NCBI RefSeq assembly: GCF_008642295.1
Contig: NZ_CP029190.1
Coordinates: 6,803,501 to 6,867,500 of the forward strand
DNA: 64,000 nt
From: Streptomyces venezuelae
GTDB lineage: Bacteria > Actinomycetota > Actinomycetes > Streptomycetales > Streptomycetaceae
Reading direction: 5' to 3'
Shown: positions 35,696 through 43,850 of the stretch, in pieces
How the letters are laid out: each line of letters begins with the position of its first letter
How positions within the stretch are numbered: the stretch's first letter is position 1
The notes under the pieces: generated by a model
Databases searched by the model: none
The model's input: only the letters and a program-made list of their open reading frames with translations
Told to the model about the DNA's origin: nothing
Made by a program: the position numbers and the translations under genes

Positions 35696-37318
35696 ATGAG
35701 CAGCAGCACCGCCCGCGTGGCCGAGAACGAGCCCCCGCAGTCCCCCGGCCCGGCCGACGGCTCCGCCGCGCCCGGCGAGGCCACCCCTGCCGCCGCCCCC
35801 CGGAAGGCCGCCTGGCTGCCGCGGACCGCCGGCGCCGTCCTCTCCGGGGCCCTGCTCTACCTCAGCTTCCCGCCCCGCCCGCTCTGGTGGCTGGCCCCCT
35901 TCGCCCTCGCCCTGCTGGCCGGCTGCCTGTACGGGCGGCGCGCGCGGGCCGGCTTCGGCCTCGGCCTGGTCGCCGGGCTCGGCTACCTGCTGCCGCTGCT
36001 CATCTGGACGGGCGAGGAGGTCGGCCCGGTGCCCTGGCTGGCGCTGGTCGCCGCCGAATCCCTGTTCATCGGCCTCACCGGGCTCGGCATCGCCCTGGTC
36101 AGCCGGCTCCCCGCATGGCCGCTGTGGGCCGCCGCCGTCTGGATCGCCGGCGAGGCACTGCGTGCCCGGTTCCCGTTCGGCGGATTCCCCTGGGGCAAAC
36201 TCGCCTTCGGCCAAGCCGACGGCATCTTCCTGCCCCTCGCCGCCCTCGGCGGCACCCCGCTCCTCTCCTTCGCCGTCGCCCTCTGCGGATTCGGCCTCTA
36301 CGCCACCGCCCGCATCGCCCGTACCGCCCCCCGGCGGACCACCGCCGCCCTCGCCGCCCTCACCGTCGCCGCCCCGATCGGTGCCGCCCTCGCCGCCCGG
36401 CCGCTGGTCTCCGACAGCCCGCAGGCCGGCACCGCCACCGCCGCCGTCATCCAGGGCAACGTGCCCCGGCTCGGCCTCGACTTCAACTCCCAGCGCCGCC
36501 AGGTCCTCGACAACCACGCCAACCGCACCATCCAGCTCGCCGAGGACGTGAAGGCCGGCCGGGTCCCCAAGCCCGACTTCGTGGTCTGGCCGGAGAACTC
36601 CTCCGACCTCGACCCGTTCACCGAGCCCGACGCGTACGGGGTCATCGACAAGGCGGTCAAGAAGATCGGCGTGCCCGTGGCGATCGGCTCCGTGCTCGCT
36701 CCGCCGACCGGCCCGCTGCGCAACACGATGATCCTCTGGGACCCGGTCGAGGGCCCCACCACCACCTACGACAAGCGGAAGATCCAGCCCTTCGGCGAAC
36801 GCATCCCGATGCGCTCGGTGGTCCGGCTCTTCAGCTCCGACGTGGACCGGGTCCGCCGTGACTTCGGACCCGGCAAGGAACCCGGCGTCTTCGACATGGC
36901 CGGCAGCCGGATCGGCATGGTCACCTGCTTCGAAGCCGCCTTCGACGACGCCGTCCGCTCCACCGTCCGGGCCGGCGCCCAGGTGATCGCGGTCCCCAGC
37001 AACAACGCCACCTTCGGGCGGAGCCAGATGACCTACCAGCAGCTGGCCATGGACCGGGTCCGCGCCGTGGAGCACAGCCGCACCGTCCTCGTCCCCGTCA
37101 CCAGCGGGGTCAGCGCCGTCATCCGGCCCGACGGGAAGATCGTCCAGCAGACGGAGATGTTCACCCCGGACGCCCTGGTCGCCGAGATCCCGCTGCGCAC
37201 CACCGAGACCCCGGCCACCCGGCTCGGCCCGCTGCCCGAATACCTCCTCCTCGCCCTCGCCGCCGGCGCCCTCGGCTGGCCGCTGCTGCGCCGGGTCCGT
37301 GCCCGCCGCAGCGCATAG
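35696..37318 (+). CDS. lnt: apolipoprotein N-acyltransferase
   Basis: A 540-residue protein with an N-terminal bundle of about six membrane helices, a carbon-nitrogen hydrolase (nitrilase-like) domain from about 245 to 495, and a final helix. The catalytic triad is E300 (WPENSSD), K360 (TYDKRKIQPFGE) and C411 (VTCFEAAF). Lnt adds the third acyl chain to lipoprotein N-termini at the outer face of the membrane; two candidate lipoprotein substrates are encoded at 20.7-22.5 kb. The ATG at 35696 is supported by the conserved length. A 15-base tandem duplication straddles its stop codon. Confidence 0.93.
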   Translation: MSSSTARVAENEPPQSPGPADGSAAPGEATPAAAPRKAAWLPRTAGAVLSGALLYLSFPPRPLWWLAPFALALLAGCLYGRRARAGFGLGLVAGLGYLLPLLIWTGEEVGPVPWLALVAAESLFIGLTGLGIALVSRLPAWPLWAAAVWIAGEALRARFPFGGFPWGKLAFGQADGIFLPLAALGGTPLLSFAVALCGFGLYATARIARTAPRRTTAALAALTVAAPIGAALAARPLVSDSPQAGTATAAVIQGNVPRLGLDFNSQRRQVLDNHANRTIQLAEDVKAGRVPKPDFVVWPENSSDLDPFTEPDAYGVIDKAVKKIGVPVAIGSVLAPPTGPLRNTMILWDPVEGPTTTYDKRKIQPFGERIPMRSVVRLFSSDVDRVRRDFGPGKEPGVFDMAGSRIGMVTCFEAAFDDAVRSTVRAGAQVIAVPSNNATFGRSQMTYQQLAMDRVRAVEHSRTVLVPVTSGVSAVIRPDGKIVQQTEMFTPDALVAEIPLRTTETPATRLGPLPEYLLLALAAGALGWPLLRRVRARRSA

Positions 37319-37336
37319 GGTCGCAGCGCATAGGGT
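37307..37336. repeat. 15-bp tandem duplication across lnt stop codon
   Basis: CGCAGCGCATAGGGT occurs twice head-to-tail (37307-37321 and 37322-37336). The first copy contains the lnt stop TAG at 37316-37318, so the second copy is an untranslated duplicate just before the NUDIX gene. Confidence 0.9.
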
Positions 37337-37342
37337 CTGAGG

Positions 37343-37867
37343 ATGACCACACCGGAGTTCATCCGCAAGATCCGCGCCACGGCCGGGCACCAGCTGCTGG
37401 TGCTCCCCGGCGTGACGGCCGTTGTCTTCGACGACCGGGGCCGGGTCCTGCTCGGCCGGCGGACGGACACCGGACGGTGGTCCGTCGTCGGGGGGATCCC
37501 CGAGCCGGGCGAGCAGCCCGCGGAGACTGCCGTCCGGGAGGTGTACGAGGAGACGGCCGTGCGGTGCGTCGTCGAGCGGGTGGTGCTGGTGGAGATGCTG
37601 GAGCCGGTGACCTACCCGAACGGGGACGTCTGCCAGTTCTCCGACGTCACCTTCCGCTGCCGGGCCACCGGCGGCCGGGCACGGGTGAACGACGCGGAAT
37701 CCCTGGACGTGGCCTGGTTCGAGGTGGACCGGCTGCCCCGGCTCGAACCGTTCGCCCTGCACCGGATCCGGCAGGCGCTGACGGACGAGCCCACCTGGTT
37801 CGCCCCCGCCGGGAACCCTGCCGTGAACCCCGACGGGAACCCCGCCGGGCACCCCGACGGCCCGTAG
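37343..37867 (+). CDS. NUDIX hydrolase
   Basis: A 174-residue NUDIX protein with an intact box GGIPEPGEQPAETAVREVYEET (about residues 50-71), including the GX5E start and the REVYEE metal-binding helix. NUDIX enzymes split nucleoside diphosphate-X bonds; the substrate is unknown. The C-terminus carries a short repeat of Asn-Pro units (GNPAVNPDGNPAGHPDGP) of no known role. It follows lnt by 24 bases and could be cotranscribed. Confidence 0.9.
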   Translation: MTTPEFIRKIRATAGHQLLVLPGVTAVVFDDRGRVLLGRRTDTGRWSVVGGIPEPGEQPAETAVREVYEETAVRCVVERVVLVEMLEPVTYPNGDVCQFSDVTFRCRATGGRARVNDAESLDVAWFEVDRLPRLEPFALHRIRQALTDEPTWFAPAGNPAVNPDGNPAGHPDGP

Positions 37868-37905
37868 GTCCCTGCCGGCGCCACCGCCTGTGCGATCGTG
37901 GTCGG

Positions 37906-38328
37906 GTGACCACCCTGGAAGACCTCGTCCGGCTGCGCCGGGCCCGTGACCTGATGGACCGCGAGTACGCGGAGCCGCTCGACGTCGCGGCGCTCGCCCG
38001 CACCGCCCTGATGTCCCCGGGCCACTTCTCCCGCAGCTTCCGCGCCGCCTACGGCGAGACCCCGTACAGCTACCTGATGACCCGCCGCATCGAGCGCGCC
38101 AAGGCGCTGCTGCGGCGCGGCGACCTCACGGTCACGGAGGTCTGCTTCGCCGTCGGCTGTACCTCGCTGGGTTCGTTCAGCTCGCGGTTCACCGAACTGG
38201 TCGGCGAGACCCCCAGCGCGTACCGGGCCCGCAGCCATGACGAGGGTGCCGCCATCCCGGCCTGCGTCGCCAAGGTCCACACGCGACCGGTCAGGAACGG
38301 AGAAGCGAAACCCGCACCCCGCGCCTAG
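37906..38328 (+). CDS. AraC family helix-turn-helix regulator (short)
   Basis: A 140-residue protein consisting essentially of an AraC-type double HTH: PLDVAALARTALMSPGHFSRSFRAAYGETPYSYL for the first motif and LTVTEVCFAVGCTSLGSFSSRFTELVGETPSAYR for the second. There is no sensor domain, so it may act through partner interaction or abundance. The GTG at 37906 starts at the conserved TTLEDLVRLRRARDLMD. The VOC protein gene follows after ten bases, a common actinomycete pair, suggesting that they form one unit. Confidence 0.9.
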   Translation: MTTLEDLVRLRRARDLMDREYAEPLDVAALARTALMSPGHFSRSFRAAYGETPYSYLMTRRIERAKALLRRGDLTVTEVCFAVGCTSLGSFSSRFTELVGETPSAYRARSHDEGAAIPACVAKVHTRPVRNGEAKPAPRA

Positions 38329-38338
38329 CGTGAAGCAC

Positions 38339-38755
38339 ATGGAAATCAAGCTTTCGCAGTGCTTCATCGCCGTTGACGACCACGACAAGGCGCTCACCTT
38401 CTACCGGGACGCCCTCGGCCTCGAGGTGCGCAACGACGTCGGCTTCGAGGGGATGCGCTGGGTGACCCTGGGCGCGCCCTCACAGCCGGACGTGGAGATC
38501 GTCCTCGAACCGCCGCTCGCGGACCCGAACGCCTCGCCCGCCGACCGGAAGACCATGGCGGAACTGCTGGCGAAGGGCCTGCTGCGCGGTGTCATCTTCA
38601 GCACCGACGACTGCGACGCCGCCTTCGAACGCATCCGCGCCGCCGGGGGCGAGGTGCTCCAGGAACCGGTCGACCAGCCGTACGGCGTCCGCGACTGCGC
38701 CTTCCGCGATCCCGCCGGCAACATGCTGCGCTTCAGCCAGCCCCGGAAGCGGTGA
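38339..38755 (+). CDS. VOC family (glyoxalase/dioxygenase-fold) protein
   Basis: A 138-residue vicinal-oxygen-chelate protein with two beta-alpha-beta-beta-beta modules. Visible segments are CFIAVDDHDKALTFYRDALGLEVR at the N-terminus and GVRDCAFRDPAGNMLRFSQP at the C-terminus. Members bind a metal and act as glyoxalases, dioxygenases or antibiotic-binding proteins. It sits directly after an AraC regulator. Its 3' end overlaps the end of the convergent protease gene by 23 bases. Confidence 0.9.
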   Translation: MEIKLSQCFIAVDDHDKALTFYRDALGLEVRNDVGFEGMRWVTLGAPSQPDVEIVLEPPLADPNASPADRKTMAELLAKGLLRGVIFSTDDCDAAFERIRAAGGEVLQEPVDQPYGVRDCAFRDPAGNMLRFSQPRKR

Positions 38756-39497
38756 CCTCCCCGCCCGCGGACCGGTAGAGGTTCCGGGCGGCGGGGCCCA
38801 TGACCGCGCTGTACGAGACGTCCGGGACCGTGCCGCCGCCCTCGTGCCCGCCGAGCACCCCGGCCAGCGCACCGTCCACCAGCCAGGGGCTGCCGCTGGT
38901 GCCGCCCCCCAGGTCGGGGCAGGCGATGCGGCGCTGCGTGTCCGACCACAGTTCGGCGGTGTGGGTGCAGGTCAGCGGGGTTTCCCGGTCGCTCGGGTAG
39001 CCGAGGACGGTGACCTCGGCACCGTCCGGCCGGTCGGTGACCACCGGGAACCCGCCCACCACGTCCTGTACGGCACGCCCGCCGACCGGGGCGACCGTGG
39101 CGAACGCGAGGTCCGCGTCCGGGTCCTGGGCGCGCCGCCAGGCCGGGTCCACGGACGCACCGGTGAGCTGCCAGATCCCGTACGGTGCGGTGCCGTCGCG
39201 GTAGCCGGGGACGAACACCGTCCCGGACACATCGTCGCCGAGGCAGTGCGCGGCGGTGGCGATCAGATCACGGCCCGCGCTCTGCACCACCGATGCGGTG
39301 CAGAAGTGGCCGCCGTCCAGGCCGCCCGCGAACAGGGCGCCCACCCGGTCCGCGGTCTCGCCGGGCGGGGCCGGGGCCGTGCGGCCCGCCCCGGCCGAGG
39401 CCGTGGCGGCCGGCAGGTCCACGGAGAGCAGTGCGGCCATCGCGGCCATCGCCGCGGTGATGCGGACGGTGCGACGCCGGAGGGTACGGTCGATCAT
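38733..39497 (-). CDS. secreted trypsin-like serine peptidase
   Basis: A 254-residue secreted protein with an Arg-rich signal peptide (about residues 1-35, ending PAATASA). The catalytic triad is visible as H84 (ATAAHCL), D129 (PDADLAF) and S203 (GGGTSGSPW). Cysteines flank the active site (HFC...AAHC) as in S1-fold enzymes. The ATG at 39497 follows CTCGGAGC. It probably acts outside the cell on proteins; specificity is unknown. An 18-base tandem repeat lies in its upstream region. Confidence 0.91.
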   Translation of the reverse strand: MIDRTLRRRTVRITAAMAAMAALLSVDLPAATASAGAGRTAPAPPGETADRVGALFAGGLDGGHFCTASVVQSAGRDLIATAAHCLGDDVSGTVFVPGYRDGTAPYGIWQLTGASVDPAWRRAQDPDADLAFATVAPVGGRAVQDVVGGFPVVTDRPDGAEVTVLGYPSDRETPLTCTHTAELWSDTQRRIACPDLGGGTSGSPWLVDGALAGVLGGHEGGGTVPDVSYSAVMGPAARNLYRSAGGEVTASGAG

Positions 39498-39568
39498 GCT
39501 CCGAGCCTGCGACCCCAGGCTGTGAGCGGAGCCCCGGATTCCCTGTGAAAGTGCTGTGAATCGCCACC

Positions 39569-39640
39569 GCGCGGACCGGCAGGACCGCGCGGACCGGCAG
39601 GACCGCGCGGACCGGCAGGACCGCGCGGACCGGCAGGACC
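39569..39640. repeat. 18-bp tandem repeat, four perfect copies
   Basis: GCGCGGACCGGCAGGACC is repeated perfectly four times, with a decayed fifth partial copy to about 39653. It lies between the glycosyltransferase stop and the protease start, both on the minus strand. Confidence 0.95.
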
Positions 39641-39668
39641 GGGCGGACCGGCCGGCCCGCCGGGCGGA

Positions 39669-41126
39669 TCACGGACGGCGTTCGTACACCGTCACCCGCC
39701 GGCCGCGGACCTGCTCGTCCGCCACCGCGGTGAACCGCTCCCGCAGGACCGCCAGCTTCACCCGGTCCCGCTCCGCCGAGGCCGGCTTGGCCACCCGCGC
39801 CGCGTCCGTCACCAGCAGGACCCGCCGCTGCCCGAGCAGCGCCTCCCGGATCCGGGCCGGATCCGCCTCCTCGCCCTTGAGGGTGCCGGACGCCTGCGGG
39901 GACTCGGCCAGCGCGATGTCCGCCAGCCCGCTGAAGGCACCGGGGGAGACCAGCGCGGTGTCGCGCCGGGCGGCCGGTATGAACAGCACCGCGTCCCCGC
40001 CCTCCTTGAGCCGGGCCACCTCCGCCGACACCGCCAGCACATCGTCCACCCGGCTCTCCGGAGCCCGCTTCCCCAGCTCCACCGGCAGCAGCGCGACCAC
40101 GGCCACCCCCACCACCCCCGGCACCAGCAGCCCCGCCGTCCTCGGCGTGCGGCGCGCGGCAAGCCGTACGCCCGCCCCCAGCCCCGCGCCGATCAGCAGC
40201 GCCAGACCCAGCAGGCTGAACAGCACGTACCGGTCCAGGAACAGCGGCTGGACCAGGGAGAGCCCGATCAGCCCCAGCTGCGGGACGGCGAGCAGCGGAA
40301 GCCCCACCGCGGTGGCCGACAGCCCCCGGCCGCCCCGGGACCGGCCCGCCCATGCGCCGAGCCCGCCGATCGCCAGCAGCACCGCCGGGCCGATCAGCAT
40401 GTGCCAGGTCAGCGGCGGGATCCAGGACACCTGCCCGGACTGCCCGCGGCTGAACAGGATCAACGGCAGCGCCCCGCAGCCGGCGCCGGCCGCCGCCACC
40501 GCCCAGCGCCCGTACACCCGCCGCCCCGCCCGCACCCACAGCAGGGTGGCCGCGTGCGCGGGCAGGATCAGCAGGGACAGCCAGTTCAGCAGCGCGCACA
40601 CCAGCACCAGCAGCCCGTACGCCGTCCAGCGCGGCCACCCGCCCGGCCGCTGGAGCAGGGTCACCAGCAGCAGGGTGGACAGCCCGGCCCCCGCCGCGAC
40701 CAGCGCGTACGGCCGGCCCTCCTGGAGGTGGAACTGCACGGCCGGCAGCAGTCCCAGCGCCAGCCCGCCGCCCAGCCCGGCCCAGAACCCGGCCAGCCGC
40801 TGCCCAAGCAGTCCCACACAGGCCGCTGCCACGGCCATGGCGAGCACCGACGGCAGCCGCAGGGTGGCCGTGCCCGCCCCGAACAGCTCGAAGAGTCCGT
40901 GCATCAGCAGGTAGTAGAGGCCGTGCACGGCGTCCACCTGGCCCAGCATGTGCCAGATCTCGCCCACCGACCGCCCGGCCACCTGCCAGGTCGCCGCCTC
41001 GTCCCGCCACACACTGTCCTGCCGGGACAGCCCCCACAGGCCGAGTGCGACCGTCCACAGGGCCGGCACCACCCACACCGCATGCTGTAGCTGCCGCCGC
41101 CGGGGACCGGTTATGTGCGAAGTCAT
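39669..41126 (-). CDS. GT39/ArnT-like polytopic glycosyltransferase
   Basis: A 485-residue membrane protein with about ten to eleven hydrophobic helices. The first extracytoplasmic loop has the DE-containing motif WRDEAATWQVAG (about 41-52), the catalytic Asp-Glu pair of lipid-dependent GT-C mannosyltransferases. It then contains HGLYYLLMH, as in the PMT_2 family. A C-terminal soluble domain of about 110 residues (from 370) ends in VTVYERRP. The family uses polyprenyl-phosphate sugars outside the membrane to glycosylate proteins or wall polymers. The acceptor is unknown. The ATG at 41126 gives a basic N-terminus before helix one. Confidence 0.87.
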   Translation of the reverse strand: MTSHITGPRRRQLQHAVWVVPALWTVALGLWGLSRQDSVWRDEAATWQVAGRSVGEIWHMLGQVDAVHGLYYLLMHGLFELFGAGTATLRLPSVLAMAVAAACVGLLGQRLAGFWAGLGGGLALGLLPAVQFHLQEGRPYALVAAGAGLSTLLLVTLLQRPGGWPRWTAYGLLVLVCALLNWLSLLILPAHAATLLWVRAGRRVYGRWAVAAAGAGCGALPLILFSRGQSGQVSWIPPLTWHMLIGPAVLLAIGGLGAWAGRSRGGRGLSATAVGLPLLAVPQLGLIGLSLVQPLFLDRYVLFSLLGLALLIGAGLGAGVRLAARRTPRTAGLLVPGVVGVAVVALLPVELGKRAPESRVDDVLAVSAEVARLKEGGDAVLFIPAARRDTALVSPGAFSGLADIALAESPQASGTLKGEEADPARIREALLGQRRVLLVTDAARVAKPASAERDRVKLAVLRERFTAVADEQVRGRRVTVYERRP

Positions 41127-41297
41127 GAACTGTTCGGATCCTCGGCGCAGGGTTGTCGGCGGAAGCCACCAGTCTATGGACGCCGCGGAGGGATTCCGCC
41201 CCGGCTGTTGTGCACGGCGGAGCGTGATCGCCCCGGGCCGCCGCCCCTAGCCTCACCGCAAGGCGCACGCGCTGTACGAATCGAGGGGCGGTACCCG

Positions 41298-42587
41298 GTG
41301 AACTGGCTCATTCACGACTACCGCGAGAGCGATCTCGCATCCGTCGTCCACCTGATCGACACCACGGCCGAACTCGGCCAGGAATCCGTCTTCTCCCTGG
41401 CCGAGTGCATCACGGCACTCACCGACCGGCAGCCCGCCGTGGTCGCCGTCCACCAGGGCGTCCCGATCGGCGCGGCCCTCGCCACCGTCTCGGGGGAGCG
41501 GGCCTGGGTGATGCGGATCGCCATCGCCTCCGGGTGGCGCGGGCGCGGTCTCGCCAGCGCCCTGCTGGTCGAGCTGGAGCGGCGGCTGATCGCCGCCCGT
41601 GTCGGCCGGATCTCGTACGTGCTCCCGGAAGAGGACCTGCTCGGCGAGGGCCTGCTGAACGCGGGCTACACCCGGCAGCCCGCCGTCGCCTACTTCGAGA
41701 AGACCGAACCGCTGCACGGACCCGCGGCCGGGCTCCTCGACGACCTCGGCGGCCGGTTCCTCGCCAACGACCTGTGGGACAAGGTCGCGGGCATGGAGAC
41801 CGAGAAGGACCTCATCGAGCGGCGCGTGGTGCTGCCGCTCGCCGAGCCCGAGCGGGCGGCACAGCACGGGGTCCGGCCGCCGCGGGCCATCACCCTCTTC
41901 GGGCCGCCCGGCACCGGCAAGACCACCTTCGCCCGCGCCATCGCCTCCCGGCTGGGCTGGCCCTTCGTCGAACTGCTGCCGTCCCGGCTCGCCGACGAGG
42001 GCAACCTGGCGGCGGCGCTGCGCTCCGCCTTCTCGCGGATCGCGGAACTGGAGCGGGTCCTGGTCTTCATCGACGAGGTGGAGGAGATCGCCCCGGTGCG
42101 GACGGAGCCGGCGCAGCCGGGCGGAATCCACGGGGTGACGAACGAGCTGCTCAAGCTGATACCCGGATTCCGGGAGGGGGATGAGCGGCTGCTGGTGTGC
42201 GCCACCAACTCGATCCGCTCGCTGGACCCGGCGTTCCTGCGGCCCGGCCGGTTCGACTACCTGATCCCGATCGGTACGCCGGATGCGGGGGCGCGGGCCG
42301 CGATCTGGTCCCGCTACACGGCGGGGCGTACGGATGTGGACGTTGCGGCGCTGGTCGGGGCAAGCGAGCTGTTCACCCCGGCGGACATCGAGCACGCGGC
42401 ACGGATCGCGGCACAGGTGTCGTTCGAGCGGGACCTGGAGTCGGTGGGGGCGCGGGCGGCGGTGGCGGTTCCGCCGGGCGCGAGCACGGAGGACTACCTG
42501 GCGGCGGTGGCCCAGTGCCGGCCGACGGTCACCCCGGCGATGACGGGCGAGTTCGCGGCGGACATCACGGCGCACGCCCGGGTCTGA
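41298..42587 (+). CDS. GNAT acetyltransferase / AAA+ ATPase fusion
   Basis: A 429-residue two-domain protein. Residues 1-140 are a GNAT acyltransferase with the acetyl-CoA motif IAIASGWRGRGLASALL. Residues about 185-400 are an AAA+ ATPase with Walker A GPPGTGKTT starting at G202, Walker B VLVFIDEVEEI, sensor CATNSI and arginine finger RPGRFDYLIPIG. The AAA part resembles FtsH/Vps4-type modules. The GTG at 41298 follows GAGGGGCGG. Acetylation linked to ATP-driven remodelling is an inference from the fusion; no target is evident from the neighbours. Confidence 0.88.
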   Translation: MNWLIHDYRESDLASVVHLIDTTAELGQESVFSLAECITALTDRQPAVVAVHQGVPIGAALATVSGERAWVMRIAIASGWRGRGLASALLVELERRLIAARVGRISYVLPEEDLLGEGLLNAGYTRQPAVAYFEKTEPLHGPAAGLLDDLGGRFLANDLWDKVAGMETEKDLIERRVVLPLAEPERAAQHGVRPPRAITLFGPPGTGKTTFARAIASRLGWPFVELLPSRLADEGNLAAALRSAFSRIAELERVLVFIDEVEEIAPVRTEPAQPGGIHGVTNELLKLIPGFREGDERLLVCATNSIRSLDPAFLRPGRFDYLIPIGTPDAGARAAIWSRYTAGRTDVDVAALVGASELFTPADIEHAARIAAQVSFERDLESVGARAAVAVPPGASTEDYLAAVAQCRPTVTPAMTGEFAADITAHARV

Positions 42588-42610
42588 GGCCTCCTGCCCG
42601 CGGCACGGAT

Positions 42611-42658
42611 GATCAGTCCACGGAGCAGTCCACGGAGCAGTCCACGGATCAGTCCACG
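42611..42658. repeat. 12-bp tandem repeat at amidinotransferase stop codon
   Basis: Four 12-base units of the form GAKCAGTCCACG run from 42611 to 42658: units one and four read GATCAGTCCACG, units two and three GAGCAGTCCACG. The amidinotransferase stop (42649-42651) falls in the last unit, so the remaining copies lie just downstream of the gene. Confidence 0.92.
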
Positions 42659-43731
42659 TACGATTCGAGGGTGCCGCGGCGCCGCACGTCGAGGGTGGCG
42701 CAGTGGAACGAGCCCGCGAACGGCGCGTAGTGCAGCAGGTCGCACGGGATCGGCTCGAACCCCCAGCCTTCGAGCGCGCGCAGCATGCCGGTGTGGTGCC
42801 GCTCCGCGATCACCCGTTTTTCGTCGATCACCAGAACGTTCATGCTGAGCCATTTGCCGCACATCGAGGTGACTTTCAGCAGGTGCTCGTGGATCGGGTC
42901 GGGCTCGGGCGCGACCAGGATGTCCCAGGAACCGATGGCCTCGGGAAGCCGGTCGACGTCGATGTATTCGGGATTGACGAGCACCCTGCCCGGCCCGAGC
43001 GGGACGAAGGTGGTGTCGATGTGCATGGGCGTGCGGCAGCGGCTCTCGATCTCGTGGATGCGGTAGCCGGGCCCGAGATGGCGGCGCAGCCATTCGATGC
43101 CCATCCGGTTGGTGACATTGCTCCGCGTCACGAACAGGTCGCGTCCCGCGCGCACGAAATCCGCCGCGTCGAATACCGGCTCGAATTCGGTGAGGATGTG
43201 GCGCATCGGTTCACCGACCGCGGGGATGCGGAAATCCGGCTCGAAGAGTTCGTCGGTGAGCTGGGGTTTCGGGGCCGCCGTCCAGCGGGCGCCGCGCCGG
43301 AAATAGTCCTTCAGGATCGACCGATAGGGGTGTGTCTCGAAATACCGGCACGGCCAGGCCATCGGGGTCTCGATGATCTCGTCGCCGATCACCAGCATGC
43401 TGTCGCGCGGACAGGTGCTGGTGAAGCCGCGTGAGGACCAGTCGGGGGTGCCGAAGCGCCGCCGGTGGTCGACCGGGTCCGGGCGGCGGACGGTGACACC
43501 GAGGGATTCCAGGAGTTCGATGAACCGGTCGAGCTCCTGCTGTGCCGGTTCGACCAGCCGGCGCGGATAGCCGAAGCCGGCCGCGAGCCCCTGCAACCGG
43601 GCACCCCAGGGCGGAATGTTGCAGGCCACGACCGGGTGCTTGGAGGGAATCGTCGCGCCTTCGAGGCGCCCGACGATGACCTCCTCCAGCGGGTCCCACT
43701 CATTGTGCGAATTGACCGGCGACAGATTCAT
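42649..43731 (-). CDS. amidinotransferase (glycine/inosamine amidinotransferase family)
   Basis: A 360-residue protein of the guanidino-group-modifying family. The catalytic cysteine is C344 in GSFHCATLDVRRRG, with the conserved His in TPMHIDTTFVPL and acidic substrate residues in WDPLEEVIVG and FDAADFVRAGRDLFV. The enzymes move an amidino group from arginine to an amine acceptor, as in creatine synthesis or streptomycin StrB1. There is no aminoglycoside gene nearby, so the acceptor is unknown. Third-position GC looks slightly lower than in the neighbours, hinting at a separate history. No strong ribosome site precedes the ATG at 43731. Confidence 0.9.
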   Translation of the reverse strand: MNLSPVNSHNEWDPLEEVIVGRLEGATIPSKHPVVACNIPPWGARLQGLAAGFGYPRRLVEPAQQELDRFIELLESLGVTVRRPDPVDHRRRFGTPDWSSRGFTSTCPRDSMLVIGDEIIETPMAWPCRYFETHPYRSILKDYFRRGARWTAAPKPQLTDELFEPDFRIPAVGEPMRHILTEFEPVFDAADFVRAGRDLFVTRSNVTNRMGIEWLRRHLGPGYRIHEIESRCRTPMHIDTTFVPLGPGRVLVNPEYIDVDRLPEAIGSWDILVAPEPDPIHEHLLKVTSMCGKWLSMNVLVIDEKRVIAERHHTGMLRALEGWGFEPIPCDLLHYAPFAGSFHCATLDVRRRGTLESYVD

Positions 43732-43810
43732 GACTCACTGTATCCGCGCGATGGCGGAAACGAGTGGGATGCCACGGCGGCGCCCCGGCCGGGGAGGCGC
43801 CGCCCCGGAG

Positions 43811-43842
43811 CCGGGGAGGTCCGGCTTCCCGGACCTCCCCGG
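43811..43842 (-). terminator. terminator after Tm-1-like gene
   Basis: A perfect 14-base inverted repeat (43811-43824 with 43829-43842) with loop CTTC begins eight bases beyond the Tm-1-like stop on the minus strand. A second GGCGGCGCC/GGCGCCGCC pair lies further on near 43777-43804. Confidence 0.8.
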
Positions 43843-43850
43843 CCAGTGGG

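Noticed and set aside
39569..39653. Possible CRISPR array.
   Set aside because: Units are 18 bases and contiguous with no spacers; no cas gene is present.
42649..43731. Part of an aminoglycoside biosynthetic cluster, because of StrB1-like amidinotransferase.
   Set aside because: No dehydrogenase, aminotransferase, glycosyltransferase or resistance gene of that type flanks it.
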